Made by a program: the position numbers and the translations under genes. The notes beneath the pieces were generated by a model, which had not been told where the DNA came from, did no database searches, and worked only from the letters and a program-made list of their open reading frames with translations. DNA of 64,000 bases. Source: Sequoia sempervirens. Lineage: Eukaryota; Streptophyta; Pinopsida; Cupressales; Cupressaceae. This document shows, piece after piece, positions 36,331 to 46,379 of this stretch. The stretch lies in assembly GCA_007258455.2 (NCBI GenBank), contig VDFB02321310.1, positions 37,091 through 101,090 on the forward strand. The letters are read 5' to 3'. How positions within the stretch are numbered: position 1 is the stretch's first letter; each line of letters opens with the position of its first letter.

Positions 36331-37628
36331 TGTAACGATGCAATTTTATGGATTTAGCATATTAGAGCATTAAACATAAAATCCAACATTAAGTAATAAA
36401 GTGCAAGGGAAAATTAATGAAAAACATAAAAACATGAACAAGCTCACCAATGTTCTTCAAACTCCATGACTGATCTCCATTACACCTTCTAACTTGCTAC
36501 AAATGTGATTGTGATTGTTGCCCTTAGATTTGAGTGTGTGAGCAAATGATTGTGACAATGTCCAATTCAAGGTTTGAAGGATTTAAAATGACAAGTGCTA
36601 TGCTATCATGCAAATGATAAGCACAAAAACTATGCCAATATGACTATGCTTATGACAAGAAATGACAAGACTATTCCTAAGACTCAAAGATTATGCCAGG
36701 ATGAAATATCAAGAAACTATGTGTCCCTCAAAATGTGAGCAAAATTGGCATTTTATAGAAAATGCAATTTTGGACGGATGGTCAAGATTAAAAGTTGATG
36801 AAAGCCTAAAATCAGCGGTTAGGATTGTGTGTGACAATCCCCAATTAGGGTTAGGGAAAAAATCTGAAATGAGTGTCCAAGATGCAATTTGAGAAAATCG
36901 AATCGGCGGTCGAGAATAAATGTGATAATTAGCCAAAAAGATAAAGATTTTTGAAAATCAAGAAGATAAAGACTGCTTGATTTGTAAGATTCAAAAAATC
37001 AAGAGGATAAAGGTTGAACTGAAAAAGCAGATTTGGAAAATCAAGAATTTGCTCAATTACTTGATTTTTGGAAGAAGATTATCTTTTTGAATTAAATTAA
37101 TTCAAAATATGAATTTTGTGTGACAGTAAATAATTGATTTTCAGATTATTTACCAAAAGAAGTGATAGTTAACAAATGTGAGACCATTTTAAATAATTCA
37201 TTTATTTAAAATGACAAAAATGTCAAATAAGGCAATTAAATAATTAAAGATAATTATTTAATTTAGATATTGTGACCAATAATTAAATAAATTAATAAAT
37301 CTATTTAATTATGAGAATCAATGACATATTAAATAAATAAATAAAATTTATTTATTTAATAATCAAGAAGACAAAGAATTAAATAAATTAAGAAATTTAT
37401 GTAATTGTAAGAAGATAATAGACCATTAGTGACGTATTGAATAAATAAATAAAATTTTATTTATTTAATAATCATGAAGAATAAACAAACATGAATTAAT
37501 TAAATAATTATCAATTATTTAATTAATAGTCGAATGTGGACCAAGGACATAATTAAATGTCATAATTACACTAGGACGAAAGATGAAAAATTAAGCTTGC
37601 AGGCCTAGGTCATTTTTAAGTGTCTATA
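36331..37628 (-). repeat. Element B 5' LTR
   Basis: 1298 bp, collinear with 12245-13551. The outer end reads tgtctata, so the terminal TG (minus strand) has become TA. It is followed by GCTAG, the TSD, at 37629-37633. Confidence 0.92.
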
Positions 37629-38006
37629 GCTAGCATGCTTTAGATTGAGAGATTGACATGAATCATTGGATGTTGAAGATATGATAGAAGAGGATGATTG
37701 AATGGAATTGTTAACTTGAGTGAAAGAATCTTGAGGTTTATTTTGGCTTATGGTGGATGGAGATAAATGCATGACAGGATAGGATTCCTCAATATCATTT
37801 GTGTTTGAGGACTTAGATTTGGGCTTATTGAACTTTTGCAAAAATTCAAAGACATTGAACTTGGATGATGTTTTTGGTGAAGAAGGTCTCATGTTCATTG
37901 TTTTGTTTCTTTATGTGATTTTTCTTTGTATGTCCTGTAGTCGTTGTTGAAGGTTTTGCATCTGTTGAGTGAAAGCATTCAATTGATCCTCATCTATTTC
38001 AGCCAT
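37629..38006 (-). pseudogene. Element A accessory ORF, 5' part, split by element B
   Basis: An ATG at 38006 gives a Gln-rich coiled-coil-like start with QLNAFTQQMQNLQQRLQDI, then a TAA at 37911-37913. The same frame continues from MNMRPSSPKTSSKFNVFEFL through a Ser/Asn-rich stretch to the insertion of B in the TSD at 37629. The frame then carries on without shift at 12239. The start resembles that of the B ORF in character (short coiled coil), so this may be the shared architecture of the accessory protein. No gag or pol motif. Confidence 0.7.
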
Positions 38007-39378
38007 CGTGGTTTGAGTTTTAATTTCCCTTTATTGGAATTTTAGTCTTCGTGACCTTGTTAAAATGGACATACGAACATTATTGTTTTCAATAAAATTT
38101 TGATCATAATTTGGTATAGTGTCAAGGATATTAACTTAAGTCAAATAGAATGATAGATTCTATTGATTAGACTAAGTTTATAAGTTTGATTATATAGCTT
38201 CGTTGCTTTGATTTAGGATGACTGATTAGAAACTTAACTTACTAATCAAATGTGTTTGATTGAGACACTTTTGGTTGGTAGATCTTGGTTTGATTTGAAC
38301 AAATTCAATTGTAAAGTCCAATTTATGTAGGTTTAAGACTCTTTTTTGATTATGGAAAGTTTATATTCTGAGAAAAATCTGAATTCTGATGATAAAAGTT
38401 TGGCATACACTAAAAACAACTCTCTAGATTTTGATTTTTTTGATGCACTATAACAGTCTTCCGATGCAATAAAAGACCTGACAGATGCGCTAAAATATTG
38501 GTTGAATGCATTGTATTGTTTCATCTATGCACTAGAAAATTGGTTAAATTTGCTAGACTCTTGCTTCTATGTGCCAGACTGTTACTCTAATGCGCTAAAT
38601 TTTGGGCTCAATGCGCCGGTCTGGGAGTTGTTAGTATTTTCACAGTTTTGTCCGGTTGTTCTATTTTTTTCAGTAAAAAAATTAATTCCAAGTTGTAATT
38701 TTCTGACCAAATGAATATTTTGGAGGGGTGTTTTGCTTGTAAATATTTGGAGTTGATGATCTAATTAGATGATACCTTTGAAAATAACTTCACACACTTA
38801 AAGCCAGATTGTAAGCGCAATTGTTTTTAAGTCCTAAAATCTAAACAATAAGTGTATGTTCAAGAATCAAACATGATCCTTTTTTATTTCCACTAGTATT
38901 TGACAAGAATACACTTCAAGTAGACTCACTCTTAAGGTCAAAAGTTCATCATAATAATCATATCCCACATCTTAAAATTGCGTCGACTCACACAGCTGTG
39001 TCACCCCTTAGAGGGCACCCGTGTTTTTGTCTTTTCTAGGCGTGTACTCAAAGTTAGATTTATCAATCCCTTGAGCAAACGGTCCTTGGCAATTATATGG
39101 TGAGTATCTTAGGGGAAGATTCTTCCCTCCCCTTGCACTGTGAGTATTATAATGTCTGGCTACTAGCTTGGTTAGCTTCTACACTAAGGTTCATAATAAG
39201 GATTTTCGTTCGGTGTGAAAAATGATAAACTCCCTGAGAAGACCTCCCAACCTTTAGAACAAAGGCTGTGGGGATAGTTATCTTGCACACTATCGTCGAA
39301 TTGCAGACTTTCCCTGAATTTTCTTTTGATTATAGTGGGTTGTAAAACTTGGCTTTAGTTGTTCCCACTTAGGTCATT

Positions 39379-39413
39379 CCTATAGGGTGAGTACTTTTTT
39401 GCACTACAGTAGG
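39379..39413 (-). promoter_or_regulatory. Leader motif of A matching the hairpins of B and C
   Basis: The plus strand reads cctatagggtgagtactttt followed by tgcactacagtagg. The core GGGTGAGTAC and the upstream ggtcattcc match C; the arms are weaker (CCTA/TAGG). Confidence 0.45.
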
Positions 39414-39619
39414 CCTACTAAAGGTTTTAACAAAGCATAAAGTGCATGAAATTAAAAGATGAGTCTGGCATTTTGATCACCCAGTTAAGGGGATAGCATA
39501 GGCCTATCACCGTACAATCACAACAAAACAATGTTCAGTTTTAAAGCCCAAATGATGATTTGATATTCTACGTGAAGATATTACTTCACAAAAGACATGA
39601 TGTTCATTTTAACCAAGAT

Positions 39620-39740
39620 AGAAATGTATGATGACTACCCTAGGATTGGTGTATTTTAAACCAAATGACTACCCTAGGATTGGTTCATTTTAATCCAAAT
39701 GACTACCCTAGGATTGGTTCATTTTAATCCAAAAGTAGCA
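39620..39740. repeat. 33-bp tandem repeat, three copies, in the A leader
   Basis: Units read gactaccctaggattggt followed by tcattttaatccaaat, with the first copy slightly diverged. Confidence 0.85.
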
Positions 39741-39794
39741 ATAAAACCATTGGCTGCGGTCGCGTCGAATCCATACAACAAATTAGACAAATTA

Positions 39795-40040
39795 CAAATG
39801 TGCTAGATCAGATGTCATATGCGCTATAGAAACAATCATATGCACTATAGAATCAGTCATATGCGATATAGAAATAGTCAAATGTGTTGGAGAATCTGTC
39901 ATATACGTTGGAGAATCTATCATATGCACTGGAACAGCCTTCAAATGCACTAGAGAATCAATCAAATGCATTGGAACAGTCTTCAAATGCGCTAGAATAG
40001 TCTTCAAATGTGCTAGAACAAGTGTTGTATGCGCTAATCT
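39795..40040. repeat. Short iterated array near the PBS of A
   Basis: About eleven copies, spaced 20-24 bp, of a unit like tcatatgcRctatagaaYag or tcaaatgcRctagaacagt. Confidence 0.75.
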
Positions 40041-40097
40041 GTGTCTCTAGTCGTGAACTGCCAGAAAACCTACAATAAAATATTAAAAAAGGGGCAA

Positions 40098-40117
40098 GGG
40101 CCCCATGGTGGGTGCCA
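40098..40117 (-). other. Element A primer binding site (tRNA-Lys type)
   Basis: The minus strand reads TGGCACCCACCATGGGGCCC, six bases after the LTR end. The plant tRNA-Lys 3' complement, as I recall it, is TGGCGCCCACCGTGGGGCTC; the two internal differences are G to A at CpG sites. Confidence 0.75.
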
Positions 40118-40123
40118 ATTTAA

Positions 40124-41261
40124 TGTGTGAGTAAAATATGCATAATGAATGACAAACACACCTAATAAGACATTATATCAAGAGATTTAAAAACAACATT
40201 TAATCTAATTAAAGCAAAAAATCTCTTAAAAGCATCCTATTTCTATTTATCTCTAAAGATTTATTAAAACATTGTGGCTCTTAGATTGTGTAAGCACTGT
40301 GACTGTTAAAATTCCAATCAAGAGAATGAGATATTGCAAAATGTAGGAATCTAATCATATGTAATGATTGTTAAATGATATGATGATGATACTGTGGATG
40401 ACATTGACCTGAAAATGGTAAAATAAACTACTATAAATGAAGATGCAACTAAATGAAAAGCCATGATTATGATTGCTATTCTAAAATGATTTGCTATTAC
40501 TATTGCTCAAATGCTTGATTTCTCTAATGATATTTCTGTAGAGTAATATTACACAAAGTTGGGATCTATTTCCTATAGAAATAAGTTGTATTTATAGATT
40601 CTCAACAACACATTTGTGAAGAGGCAGCAAGTAAGGGTCTGGATTTGATTTTAAAGATTCAATGGTGAAAGATGAAGAAGCCTGAGATGATTATGGAGAT
40701 TGTTCCTCCCCACAAAAACATTCATCCAAAAGGATAGGAAGAATCAATGGAAGAAGATGAAGTTTTCTTGTAATTTGTCTCAAATTTGTCTCCAAATTTG
40801 TCTGTGAAGGCTAAGTTGAATTAATTGGATATGAAATATCTAATTTTGTTGGTGGATATGGTGAGTGAAAAGAGGAAATAGTTGTAGAAATATGCTTTAA
40901 TTGAATATTTGGATTTATTCAAATTAGTAAAAGAGGATATTTAATTTAATAAAACAAACTATCTAGAAATCTATTTTTTAAATAAACATGGAAGAAATAT
41001 GGTAATTAAATAAAACAAAGTATGTGAACTTGTTTATTTAATTTAGATGAAATAAAATAGATAATTAAATAAAAAAAGTTATTTGAATTTGTTTATTTAA
41101 TTAAGAGGAAATAATATGATAAAGATAGAAGAATTAAATGTGAACTATATAAATAAATATTTCTATTTATTTATAAGTAGATGAATTAAAGGAGTCAATT
41201 AACCAAATAAATTGTATTTAATAATTAATTAGATTATCTAGACCATTTTTAGGCGTATACA
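40124..41261 (-). repeat. Element A 5' LTR
   Basis: 1138 bp, collinear with 4278-5398. The outer end gcgtataca at 41261 is followed by the TSD ATAAC (41262-41266). The TATA box (minus TATAAATA) is at 40589-40596. Confidence 0.9.
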
Positions 41262-41266
41262 ATAAC

Positions 41267-42719
41267 TTAATCATCTCTATATCATTGGTTACTAGCCTTG
41301 CTTATAGCTTCTTCTAGGTTTGAAATATTTCCCTAAGTCTAATGTAAATATTTCAAAGTGCTATGTTTATCGAGTGAGTGATAGGTGTTGAATATCCCCT
41401 TGTTCTCAAGAGTAAAGGTGCGTCCTACTTCTAGTCGTACGAAAGTGCAAAATTATAATACATGGAAGTTTTCCATGAGTGTGAAAGAAGAGAAATAATA
41501 GATAAGTTAATGTAGAAGAACATAATTTGGTGATGCATGGTGATTTCCCATAATTCCACAAGAAGAGGGAGAAGGAAAGGAGAAGGTTGTGTGGAAGCAC
41601 AAAATGGAGACGTGTGACAAGTTTTTGTGAGACCATGAGAAGAGAGAGAAGGAAGAGAGAAGGTCATGTAGAAGCATGGAATGGTGATGTGTGGTGGTTT
41701 TTCAAAATTTTGCAAGAGGAGAGAGTCAAGTAAGAATGAAGACCATGTGGAGGCATGAAATGCTAACACACATCCAAGAATTTTCAATGGTTTCTCTATG
41801 AGTCTATGAAATGGTGATGCATGTCCAAGATGATATTAGCTGAAATACTTTTCAAAGTGTTATTTGTATTCTTATTCTTCAAAGAATATTCAAAGGGAAG
41901 GTATATCTTGATTCTAATATACACCATTTGATTTTCCCATAAAATGGAAGATTTATGGTTCAAATTCAAACTTGACAAATGACCAGTTCTTGGTTTAAAT
42001 TTTGAATTTGCACAAGCTAAACTTGGTAGCGACTAGAAAGGATTTTTATAGGTCAACTTCTCCTTCACTAATAGATCTGATTTTTGGTCTAGGCCGACAT
42101 TACAATATTATATTTCACCTCAGATCAATATTTAAATGATTTTTTTAAAATTTTGAAATTATTATGAACAATACAAAACTATGATTGTATATGGGTCTAT
42201 GACCTATCTTGTATTTTTGTGTCTTATCTTGTAGAATAGAGTTAGTGTGAGTGAAGGAAATCAAAGTGTGTATTCATAGTAGTGCAGAAGATAGAGCAAA
42301 AATGTGTGAATTCATTCTGTAAGCATTGTTAGCATAGATTTGTCTAAATGTTTTCATTGTATTCATTTTAGTGTATTCAAAGGTTGGTGCCTCTTGTTCT
42401 CTAGTATGCTGCTTAGATTGGGGGTACAAATCTAGGAAGCATAGATAAATAGGTTCCTATAGATGAAATTTGATCCTAAAATGGATGAATAGGGGTGTGG
42501 GCACCCTAGTCTAGGTGTTTTGACTGGTTCAGATGCTAGATTACTTCGGTATAGTCTGCTCTCTACTCTTATATAACCTATTGTTGATGGAAGTTTTGGA
42601 TTTGATCTACACATATGGAAAGAGGGGAAGCATTGTGTTGTATAGGGGCTTTCCTAAATCAACCCTAGTTTTTGTGTTTCTAGCTCTAATTCATCCACAA
42701 TAATGGATCCCAAACTTGG
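41267..42719 (+). repeat. Continuation of Copia 3' flank, with ~90-bp minisatellite
   Basis: It resumes the sequence interrupted at 4277. At about 41445-41790 there are roughly four degenerate units of about 90 bp, each with a phrase like gtggaagcaYgRaatggtgatgYgtg followed by a gagaagagRgagaaggaag run. I cannot place the end of the Copia LTR. Minus-strand ORFs here follow the repeat and are not genes. Confidence 0.5.
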
Positions 42720-43880
42720 GACATCCTGATTTTTTCCTGAAATCACATATTTTTAGAAAAACTAATGATTTAAGCCTTGAGGGATTCCATCTAAAGGGTT
42801 TTAATTGAAGAGGGTTAGATAAGAGTCCATTAGATCAAACCCCCATGGATAGAACCCCTCTAGTCTTAAAACATACCCACAATGGAGTCTCCTTCACACC
42901 TATCAAAGTGATGGAAAAAATGTGTTTTCTTTACCTTTTTTAGGGATTAAATAAAGTCATTTAGAAATTATGTTTTGTAAGTATGTAGCTCTTATTATAA
43001 GCTTTCCAAAAGTATAATTTTAAATATTTCTTAATTTTATTATTATATTTGTATTTTGTTCTTGTGAATGTTGTTTTTTTCATTAAACATCAAGGTATTT
43101 GTTTCAAACACGTGAAAAAATAGAAAATTAGAGAAAAAATTCTAAAAAATATGTGTACACTAGGTATTGATGTTCTTGTTTCATAAAAAAAAAAATCAAT
43201 ACATACAAAACATGTTATGCATGACAACATACACCTATGTCCTAATTATAATTACTTCAAAAATTAATTAAAAAAACCTATGCAATAAAAAATTATTAAA
43301 AAATGGGGTGGTAGGCCTAGTTTGAGTGGCTAAAGCATCCCATTGTAGGCAAGTGGTCATGAGGTCTAATCTCCCCACCATCCCCATGGTACCAGAGGGT
43401 GTTTCACTAGTCACGTGAAATTTTTTTACCAAGTGCACTATACTTTATAGGGGGTGGCTATCTGATTCTGATTCCTGCAATCTAAAAAAAAATATGAAAA
43501 AGTATCCATGCACTAGATATTGATATTAAAAATCTATATTTTAAAAATTATAATTCTATCCTTTCAATAAAAAAAATTATGTGTGACAACATAAATGCCA
43601 CTTTTTAAAAATGTTGTTTACTATAAAAATAAGTTATTAAAAGTTATGTAAAAAAAAATCACAATTTATTTCTAAATTTTTTAGAAAATATATATTTAGA
43701 ATCCACTCACAAATCCTCACAATTCACTAGTTCACATCATCTCCAAATTATTAATGGTTTAGTTACTATAGGTTTTATAAAGTGATGTTTTTTAAATGCT
43801 AATATTAATGTACAACTTCGCCAAAAAGTGGGACACAATATTGTGGGTTGAACCCTCCACAACATCAAATGATGATGGTA
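42720..43880 (+). repeat. Diverged copy of a module found in element D (56455-57420)
   Basis: Direct homology over about 1 kb: tgatttaagccttga, attgaagagggtt.gat, agatcaaac.ccc..ggatagaaccc and aagtatgtag.cttattataa recur in order in both. The SINE at 43305-43492 is an insertion within this copy. The module has no ORF. Confidence 0.75.
43305..43492 (+). mobile_element. tRNA-derived SINE
   Basis: A 188-bp insertion absent from the related sequence in D near 57040. It has an A-box-like TAGTTTGAGTGG at 43318-43329 and a B-box-like GGTCTAATCTCC at 43363-43374, at tRNA-like spacing, and ends in an A-rich tail. The candidate target duplication aaaaaat lies at 43298-43304 and in the A tail. These are the hallmarks of a pol III transcribed SINE. 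I do not know the family name. Confidence 0.65.
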
Positions 43881-44968
43881 TAAATTGTGTACCCTCATAG
43901 GGGTAGAGACAAAGTAAATAATAAATTATTTTAATAAATGCAATGATATAAAACAATTTTACCTTAAGCATGAAACTTTTGTTGAAGTGATGTCACACCA
44001 TAGGTTTCCACAAAAATCTAATGATGAATGATTGAATTTTCTTGAAGACTTGCAAGAGATTAGTCCATGTAACATAGATAGTTTGTTGTAGTTAGCATGT
44101 AGAGAAGAGCTTGCATGCAAATTCGCAATTAGAGCATAATAGTGCATTATTTATCATAATAGTGCCCAATTGTTCAAATGAGAAGGAAAACTTGTTTATA
44201 TATGCATTCCAACTTATTATGCTTGGACATAGGTTGGCCTAGGGTCATTGTAAAACACTTAATAACAACACTCAAAGTGTTAGATATTAAAAAATAACAT
44301 CCTTAGGACTAGGGCATCCATGCCCCTATTTGAGACTTTTTGGTCCAAAAAATTAGGGATGTTAAGGAATTAAATGTATTTTCTCGATATGGTCCTAAAA
44401 TGAGCAATTATGAATATAATTTATTGTATATGGAAAATAGGGTGTCAAAATAGTGTGAAATTGTCAGGCGTAACAATTACGATGCTACAATAGTTACAAT
44501 TTGTCTTGTATTAGATTTTTCTCTATCATTTTTTATGATGCAAGGTTTAGGTTTTAAATAGGTTTAGCCATAGAAGATTATATATGTATCTTTCTCCTTT
44601 GAGCCTATGAACAATAGTGTCTTATTACTATATTAGCTATAGTAGTTACAATTTGTCTTGCATAATATTTTCTCTATCATGTTATTGATGTAGTGTTTAC
44701 AATTAAAATAGGTTGGCCATAGAAGATTATGTGTATCTTTCCTTTGAACCTATAGATAAGAGCATCTTATTATTATATTAGGTATTGTAGTTATAGTTTG
44801 TCTTGTATTCAATTTTCTCTTATCATATTTTGTGATGTAGGGCTTATAATTTAAATAAATTTTATAGATTTGTATTTACCATTTGTCAATGAAAGGTATA
44901 TATCTGAAATTCTTAACATAAAATGTGTTTGCGTACAATTAACATAAAAATTAAAATTGATTTGGTTG
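43881..44968. other. Unannotated AT-rich stretch
   Basis: No supported ORF. A phrase of the type 'ttacaatttgtcttgYat.agattttctctatcat' recurs three times (about 44495, 44645 and 44775), followed each time by 'taggtt.gccatagaagatta' or a similar phrase, an imperfect repeat of about 140 bp. Confidence 0.4.
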
Positions 44969-46357
44969 TGTAGACACTTAAAAATGTCTTGATGGATCAC
45001 ATCGGCTAACTATAATCATTTCATCTTGAAACCCATCCTCTTTTCACTTAATGAATTAAATTAGCCTAACTATTTAATTAATTGCACCATTTCCATCTAT
45101 TAACCTAGTTCATCAAATAAGGTTAATTCCCCCTTTTCATGCTAACATTTCAATGGTCTGTTAAATTAAATAAATCAAACTATTTAATTTAATTCCCTAT
45201 GTCATCTTATTTAATTAAATAACCCTAAGTTATTTAATTAAATGTCATGTCACCTTTACCCCTTTCATTAAATCATTTAATTTAATGAAAATCACTTAAT
45301 TCCTATAAAATCCCCTAATTGTATGATTAAACCTTGTTTAATTAACAATTAATCTAATCTTCCTCCAAAAGGGGAATATTCCTTACCCCCTTTTTTGAAC
45401 AATTAAAACTTTGTTTTAACTTCCAAAATATTTTTTTTTCTCACCCATGAGAATATTCCAAAGAATATTATCTCTCCTCCAATCATTTGAAGAAGGGATA
45501 TTCTCACTTGGCTTCTTGAACGAGCTAAACTTGTGACATCTTGAGCAAGTTACCTTGTGACCTGTGTGTGCAGGTCAAAAGTGTGTTTGTTTGGAACAAA
45601 TGGAAACCCTTGATTAAATCTCATCTTGCATTCTCACTCATTGATGAGAATCCATTATGCATGCCTCTTCTTTCTTTCATCCTTGACTGTTGATTGATCT
45701 TTTCAATCTCAACCCTTCATTTATCATTTGCTCTCCTATAAATAGAACACTATTTAGAGACAAATGAATCCATCTTTCAATTGCAAACTTATTCTATTGA
45801 ATTCACTCACCCTCACACTCATACTTTACTCACATTTAGCATATATTATTTCATTTTTAGTTGCATATTAGTTTTAAGCTTCCATTAATGGCTACCTTGC
45901 ATCCATCTTAGCTTGTTTATAAATTAGGGTTTGAATCTTTTAGCTTAGAATCCACTTAGCATTAGCTTAAAATTTCTATATCTTCATCATTTAGCATAAA
46001 ATCATGTTTAATTATCTTGCATCATGCTAATTTAGCTTTAAATCATGTTTTCATACACATCTTTCATCAATTTCATTGATTGTCCTCAATAGAATCGATC
46101 AAAAAGAACTCATTTACCCATGGGATTGGGAAAGGGTCATCGTTTCACATCAACATGACACCAATCCCTCAATAGAATAAGTTTCAATGGATTAGAGTAG
46201 GTATTTCAAAATCTTTTGTAGTTTAACATGTCAAGTTTTAATGGCTTCCACTTCGATTTACATTGAATGATTTTATTGGGATTGAGCTTTAGTGGCTAAA
46301 TCACACTTCAATTCCTCATGGATCAAGTGTGGTTAACCCATGCTAATCCATCAGTCA
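44969..46357 (+). repeat. Element F 5' LTR
   Basis: 1389 bp from TGTAGACACTTAAAAATG to tcagtca. The TATA box (tataaata) is at 45737-45744. The R/U5 part has gggattgggaaagggtca and tgacaccaatcc (about 46122-46161), both also found on the minus strand in the LTR of C near 19422-19455. The LTR end is inferred from the PBS. Confidence 0.75.
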
Positions 46358-46362
46358 AATTC

Positions 46363-46379
46363 TGGCACTAGAAGGAGGG
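46363..46379 (+). other. Element F primer binding site (tRNA-Asn type)
   Basis: It reads tggcactagaaggaggg. The complement of plant tRNA-Asn 3' end, as I recall it, is TGGCGCTAGAAGGAGGG, so there is one G to A change at a CpG. Confidence 0.75.

Larger units (their letters stand above)
12245..37628 (-). mobile_element. Element B: non-autonomous Ty3/gypsy-type LTR retrotransposon, inserted in the A ORF
   Basis: Homologous LTRs lie at 12245-13551 and 36331-37628, with a perfect TSD GCTAG at 12240-12244 and 37629-37633. The PPT is at 13552-13566 and a tRNA-Trp type PBS at 36312-36329. Removing B and one TSD copy joins the two parts of the A ORF in frame. B is itself split by C (19249-33895); without it B is about 10.7 kb. 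It has no gag or pol and one ORF at 15935-18353. Confidence 0.92.
38007..40097 (-). other. Element A leader (5' untranslated region)
   Basis: No supported ORF. It holds scattered 'tgcgctaa/tgcactag' motifs (38440-38640), a hairpin-like GGGTGAGTAC region (39379-39413), a 33-bp tandem repeat (39620-39740) and a 20-24-bp repeat array (39795-40040) close to the PBS. TTAAAATGAAC-like motifs on the minus strand lie near 39531, 39602, 39688 and 39718. Confidence 0.6.
4278..41261 (-). mobile_element. Element A: non-autonomous Ty3/gypsy-type LTR retrotransposon, outermost of a nest
   Basis: Homologous LTRs lie at 4278-5398 and 40124-41261, and a perfect 5-bp target duplication ATAAC at 4273-4277 and 41262-41266. 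The PPT (minus CAAAGAGGGGAAAAA) lies at 5399-5413 and a tRNA-Lys type PBS at 40098-40117, so transcription runs on the minus strand. B (12245-37628) and H (about 6806-9254) are inserted in it; without them it is about 9.1 kb. It has no gag, protease, RT or integrase, only a Ser/Pro-rich ORF with a G-patch-like motif. It is related to B and C by PPT, LTR ends and leader motifs. Confidence 0.9.

Noticed and set aside
39795..40040. Minus-strand ORF with MTDS-like repeats as a repeat protein
   Set aside because: It lies in the untranslated leader of A directly after the PBS and is a by-product of the short tandem array.
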